Of a stretch of DNA of 9,769 nucleotides, positions 7,451-9,769 are shown one piece after another; position 1 is the first letter of the stretch; every line of letters starts with the position of its first letter. Under the pieces are notes generated by a model that saw only the letters and a program-made list of their open reading frames with translations, ran no database searches and had not been told where the DNA came from. The stretch comes from Actinomycetota bacterium (GTDB taxonomy: Bacteria > Actinomycetota > Acidimicrobiia > Acidimicrobiales > CADCSY01): positions 1-9,769 of the forward strand of contig JACOTK010000038.1 in NCBI GenBank assembly GCA_016178435.1. Reading direction: 5' to 3'. The position numbers and the translations under genes were made by a program.

Positions 7451-8407
7451 ATGAAGCTCTTCGTCACCGGTGCGGCAGGATTCATCGGCTCGAACTACGT
7501 CCATCAGGTGCTCGCCAACAGCGACGACGAGGTGACGGTGTTCGACGCCCTCACCTATGCGGGCAACCTCGACAACCTGAAGGACCTGCAGGACAACCCC
7601 CGCCTCTCCTTCGTCAAGGGCGACATCTGCGACCGCCAAAGCGTGACCGACGCCATGGCGGGCCACAGCGCAGTCGTTCACTTCGCCGCGGAGAGCCATG
7701 TCGACCGATCGATTCTCAGCCCCGACGAGTTCGTGCGAACGAACTGCGACGGCACCAACGTCGTGTGCGACGTGGCCCGCAGGATCGGCGTCGAGCGCTT
7801 TCTCCACATCTCGACCGACGAGGTCTACGGTTCGATCGAGGAGGGATCGTTCGGCGAAGCCGATCCGCTGGGTCCCCGCTCGCCCTATTCCGCATCGAAG
7901 GCCGGCTCCGACCTCATCGCCCTGAGCTACTTCACGACCTACGACCTGCCGGTCATCATCACGCGCTCCTCGAACAACTTCGGGCCCTACCAGTTCCCCG
8001 AAAAGGTGATCCCCCTCTTTGTCACCAACCTGCTCGACGGCCGAAAGGTTCCGCTCTACGGCGATGGCATGAACGTTCGTGACTGGTGTTACGTCGAGGA
8101 CAACTGCGCCGGAGTCGACCTCGTCCTCCGTCGGGGAACCATCGGCGAGATCTACAACATCGGCGCCGGCAATGAGGTGCCCAACCGGCACTTGACCGAT
8201 CGTCTGTTGGAGCTCTGCGGGGCAGACGAATCGTCGGTCGAATATGTGGCCGATCGTCTGGGCCACGATCGCCGTTACTCCATCGACACCGCCAAGATCG
8301 AGGGCCTCGGATGGCGTCCGAAGCACGAGCTCGATGAGGCGCTCGAGGCCACGGTGGCCTGGTACCGCGACAATCGCTGGTGGTGGGAGCCACTCAAGGC
8401 CCGCTGA
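7451..8407 (+). CDS. rmlB: dTDP-glucose 4,6-dehydratase
   Basis: This 318-residue NAD-dependent extended short-chain dehydrogenase converts dTDP-glucose to dTDP-4-keto-6-deoxyglucose, the second step of dTDP-L-rhamnose synthesis. Signatures are GAAGFIGSNYV (7-17), TYAGNLDNL (35-43), AAESHVDRSI (79-88), the catalytic STDEVYG (121-127), YSASKAGSD (146-154) with Tyr146 and Lys150, RSSNNFGPYQFPEKVIPLF (172-190), YGDGMNVRDWCYVED (203-217) and the substrate-binding DRLGHDRRYSID (268-279). The length is slightly shorter than the enterobacterial enzyme and normal for actinobacteria. An AGGA sits seven bases before the ATG, overlapping the end of rmlC, and the last base of its stop is shared with the next start. 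Confidence 0.96.
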   Translation: MKLFVTGAAGFIGSNYVHQVLANSDDEVTVFDALTYAGNLDNLKDLQDNPRLSFVKGDICDRQSVTDAMAGHSAVVHFAAESHVDRSILSPDEFVRTNCDGTNVVCDVARRIGVERFLHISTDEVYGSIEEGSFGEADPLGPRSPYSASKAGSDLIALSYFTTYDLPVIITRSSNNFGPYQFPEKVIPLFVTNLLDGRKVPLYGDGMNVRDWCYVEDNCAGVDLVLRRGTIGEIYNIGAGNEVPNRHLTDRLLELCGADESSVEYVADRLGHDRRYSIDTAKIEGLGWRPKHELDEALEATVAWYRDNRWWWEPLKAR

Positions 8408-9246
8408 TGCGCGTGCTGATCACCGGAGCCGCTGGACAGGTCGGCCGCGAGTTGGTCGAGATCTTTGCCGACCACGAGGTCATCGCGGCCGACCGGGGCC
8501 TCCTTGATGTCACCAGTCGAGACGATGTCCTCCAGATCGTGACGACAACCCGGCCCGATGCGATCGTGCATGCGGCTGCATGGACTGCGGTCGACGCATG
8601 CGAAAGTGACCCTGATCAGGCCTTTCTCGTCAACACGCTGGGCGCCCGCTTCGTCGGCGAGGCGGCGAGGTCGGTCGGCGCGCACCTGTGCCAGATCTCG
8701 ACGGACTACGTCTTCGACGGCACCAAGACGTCGCCTTACGTCGAATGGGACGAACCCAACCCGCAGTCGGTCTACGGACGTTCGAAGCTGGCGGGCGAAC
8801 GGGAGCTCGGCCCGGAAGCCACCGTCGTGAGGACGTCGTGGGTCTGCGGACGATACGGGTCAAACATGGTCAAGACCATTCTCCGCCTGGCCGACGAACA
8901 CGACCGATTGAGCTTCGTCCACGACCAGGTTGGGCACCCCACCTTTGCCGATGACCTGGCACGGGCCATTCGCCTCCTGGTCGTCGACCGCCGTGCCGGG
9001 CTCTTCCACGTGACCAACCAGGGCAGCTGCTCGTGGTACGAGTTCGCGCGGGCGGTGCTGGCCGCAAGCGGTGCCGACCCCGATCGGGTCGGCCCCATCG
9101 CAACCGCCGACCTCGTGCCGGCCAGGCCGGCGCCTCGACCGGCGAACTCGGTTCTGGACAATGCAGCCCTGCGCCTGTCGGGACTTCCCCTTCTTCCGCA
9201 CTACGGCGAGACCCTCGACCGTCTCGTCAAGGAGCTCCGAACCTGA
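8407..9246 (+). CDS. rmlD: dTDP-4-dehydrorhamnose reductase
   Basis: This 279-residue enzyme performs the last step, NAD(P)H-dependent reduction of dTDP-4-keto-L-rhamnose to dTDP-L-rhamnose. It shows GAAGQVG (7-13), HAAAWTAVDACE (55-66), STDYVFDG (98-105), YGRSK (123-127) with catalytic Tyr and Lys, RTSWVCG (142-148), DQVGHPT (173-179) and the terminal RPANSVLD (244-251). The frame is open from an ATG at 8380, but that lies inside rmlB. The ATG at 8407 overlaps the rmlB stop as TGATG, has AAGG upstream, and gives the standard MRVLITGAAGQVG beginning. All catalytic residues are in place and the length is usual for the family. It is the last gene of the operon; I see no clear terminator after it. 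Confidence 0.96.
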   Translation: MRVLITGAAGQVGRELVEIFADHEVIAADRGLLDVTSRDDVLQIVTTTRPDAIVHAAAWTAVDACESDPDQAFLVNTLGARFVGEAARSVGAHLCQISTDYVFDGTKTSPYVEWDEPNPQSVYGRSKLAGERELGPEATVVRTSWVCGRYGSNMVKTILRLADEHDRLSFVHDQVGHPTFADDLARAIRLLVVDRRAGLFHVTNQGSCSWYEFARAVLAASGADPDRVGPIATADLVPARPAPRPANSVLDNAALRLSGLPLLPHYGETLDRLVKELRT

Positions 9247-9323
9247 GTCTCGGACCGCCGATCCTCCCGAATCGTGCTCTTCGTCGTTCTCAAGCCACGT
9301 TGGGCGAATCTTTGCAAATCGGT

Positions 9324-9350
9324 TAAGACCCCCTCCCTGCGTGCCGATCA
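9324..9350 (+). promoter_or_regulatory. Candidate sigma-28 (FliA/WhiG-type) promoter for the CAP-domain gene
   Basis: TAAG (9324-9327), exactly 15 bases, then GCCGATCA (9343-9350) matches the FliA/WhiG consensus TAAA-N15-GCCGATAA at 10 of 12 positions with perfect spacing. Transcription would start near 9357, just before the leader hairpin. No better housekeeping promoter is visible in the 176-base gap. The match is by eye and could be chance. Confidence 0.4.
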
Positions 9351-9365
9351 TTCGTGTAACGCCGG

Positions 9366-9390
9366 TGGTACGTCGACCTATCGACGACCA
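9366..9390 (+). other. Leader hairpin upstream of the CAP-domain gene
   Basis: CGTCGA (9371-9376) pairs perfectly with TCGACG (9381-9386) around the loop CCTA, and TGGT (9366-9369) pairs with ACCA (9387-9390) after one bulged A: ten base pairs in all. It lies between the candidate promoter and the ribosome binding site, so it would be at the 5' end of the transcript and could stabilise it. There is no T-run after it. Confidence 0.5.
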
Positions 9391-9407
9391 AGGCAGCTCG
9401 CGAAATC

Positions 9408-9413
9408 AAGGAG
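9408..9413 (+). promoter_or_regulatory. Ribosome binding site fixing the CAP-domain start
   Basis: AAGGAG lies nine bases before the ATG at 9423 and is the strongest Shine-Dalgarno sequence in the window. It selects this start over other frames that overlap the region. Confidence 0.75.
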
Positions 9414-9422
9414 ATCGACGCA

Positions 9423-9769
9423 ATGCGCCGACCACGCAAACATCTTCTGGCCCTACTCCTCCTGGTGCCCATGTTGGCCGGGTCCGCTGCCTCCAGCAGC
9501 GCGGCCACGCCGGAGTCCGAGGAGTTCAGCTTTCTCCAGAGCACCAATGATGCCCGGGCGGCCGCTGGGCTCGCACCCCTCAAGATGAGCACGTCCCTCG
9601 TCGAGTACGCCCGAAGCCACTCCGCACGAATGCTCCAGGCCGGGACGATCTTCCATACCGAGGACCTTGCAGTCGTGGCCAACGAGCGGGTGCCCCGATG
9701 GCAGCGAGCCGGCGAGAACGTCGGCGTCGGCGGCAGTGTCGACAGTCTGCACAACGCCCTCATGAACTC
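9423..9769 (+). CDS. Secreted CAP (SCP/PR-1-like) domain protein, partial at window edge
   Basis: 115 codons are visible before the window ends. Residues 1-28 are a signal peptide: basic MRRPRKH, a leucine-rich core, then a small-residue region (AGSAASSSAA) suited to signal peptidase I cleavage near residue 27-28. The mature part starts like a CAP domain: FLQSTNDARAAAGLAPLK (37-54), then EYARSHSARM (61-70) with His66, His78 in FHTE, and GENVGVG (97-103) with Glu98, the second conserved acidic residue of the fold. CAP proteins are exported or cell-wall proteins with varied roles; bacterial members have no single known reaction. The later CAP motifs are beyond the edge. It follows rmlD by 176 bases with its own candidate promoter, so it is probably not part of the rhamnose operon. 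Confidence 0.88.
   Translation, partial: MRRPRKHLLALLLLVPMLAGSAASSSAATPESEEFSFLQSTNDARAAAGLAPLKMSTSLVEYARSHSARMLQAGTIFHTEDLAVVANERVPRWQRAGENVGVGGSVDSLHNALMN

Noticed and set aside
7439..8326. Minus-strand open frame of 295 codons
   Set aside because: It is antisense to rmlB, which has all its catalytic motifs.
9236..9254. TCCGA/TCGGA inverted repeat at the end of rmlD as a terminator
   Set aside because: Only five pairs, partly inside the coding region, and no T-run follows.
9311..9318. TTTGCAAA palindrome before the CAP gene
   Set aside because: Eight bases alone are too short to call an operator; no second copy or known regulator site is visible.

Overview
The window looks like a chromosomal cell-surface polysaccharide locus from a high-GC Gram-positive bacterium (Actinomycetota). 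Coding is dense, codons mostly end in G or C, there are four-base and one-base gene overlaps, and the proteins resemble actinobacterial families. I lean towards an Acidimicrobiia-like organism from the protein style, but the sequence alone does not prove the class. It is about 9.8 kb with eight recognisable genes plus one fragment. No stretch without a gene exceeds about 180 bases. I see no tRNA, rRNA, CRISPR array, insertion sequence or phage gene.

Left part, minus strand (1-4138): reading leftward, a GDP-mannose 4,6-dehydratase (gmd-like), a 113-base gap with a strong hairpin, a 976-residue protein joining a family 2 glycosyltransferase to a large polytopic membrane region, and the first 38 codons of a membrane-anchored protein overlapping it by GTGA. 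Central divergent region (4139-4309): the promoter zone between gmd and a plus-strand gene, with a repeated TCGATTCGAA element.

Right part, plus strand (4310-9246): a 12-helix polysaccharide flippase-like protein, then a compact rmlA-rmlC-rmlB-rmlD operon for dTDP-L-rhamnose from glucose-1-phosphate. The gaps inside the rml operon are 6 and 8 bases, and rmlB/rmlD overlap by one base. After a 176-base gap with its own candidate promoter and leader hairpin comes the start of a secreted CAP-domain protein, cut by the window edge.

Together the genes make activated 6-deoxyhexoses (dTDP-L-rhamnose; a GDP-4-keto-6-deoxymannose intermediate), provide a glycosyltransferase that may use such sugars, and provide a flippase that could move lipid-linked glycan across the membrane. 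I see no wholly new system. The points most worth a second look are an RmlC that keeps its catalytic dyad but lacks several usual substrate-contact residues, a sigma-28/WhiG-like promoter before the CAP gene, and several strong intergenic hairpins.
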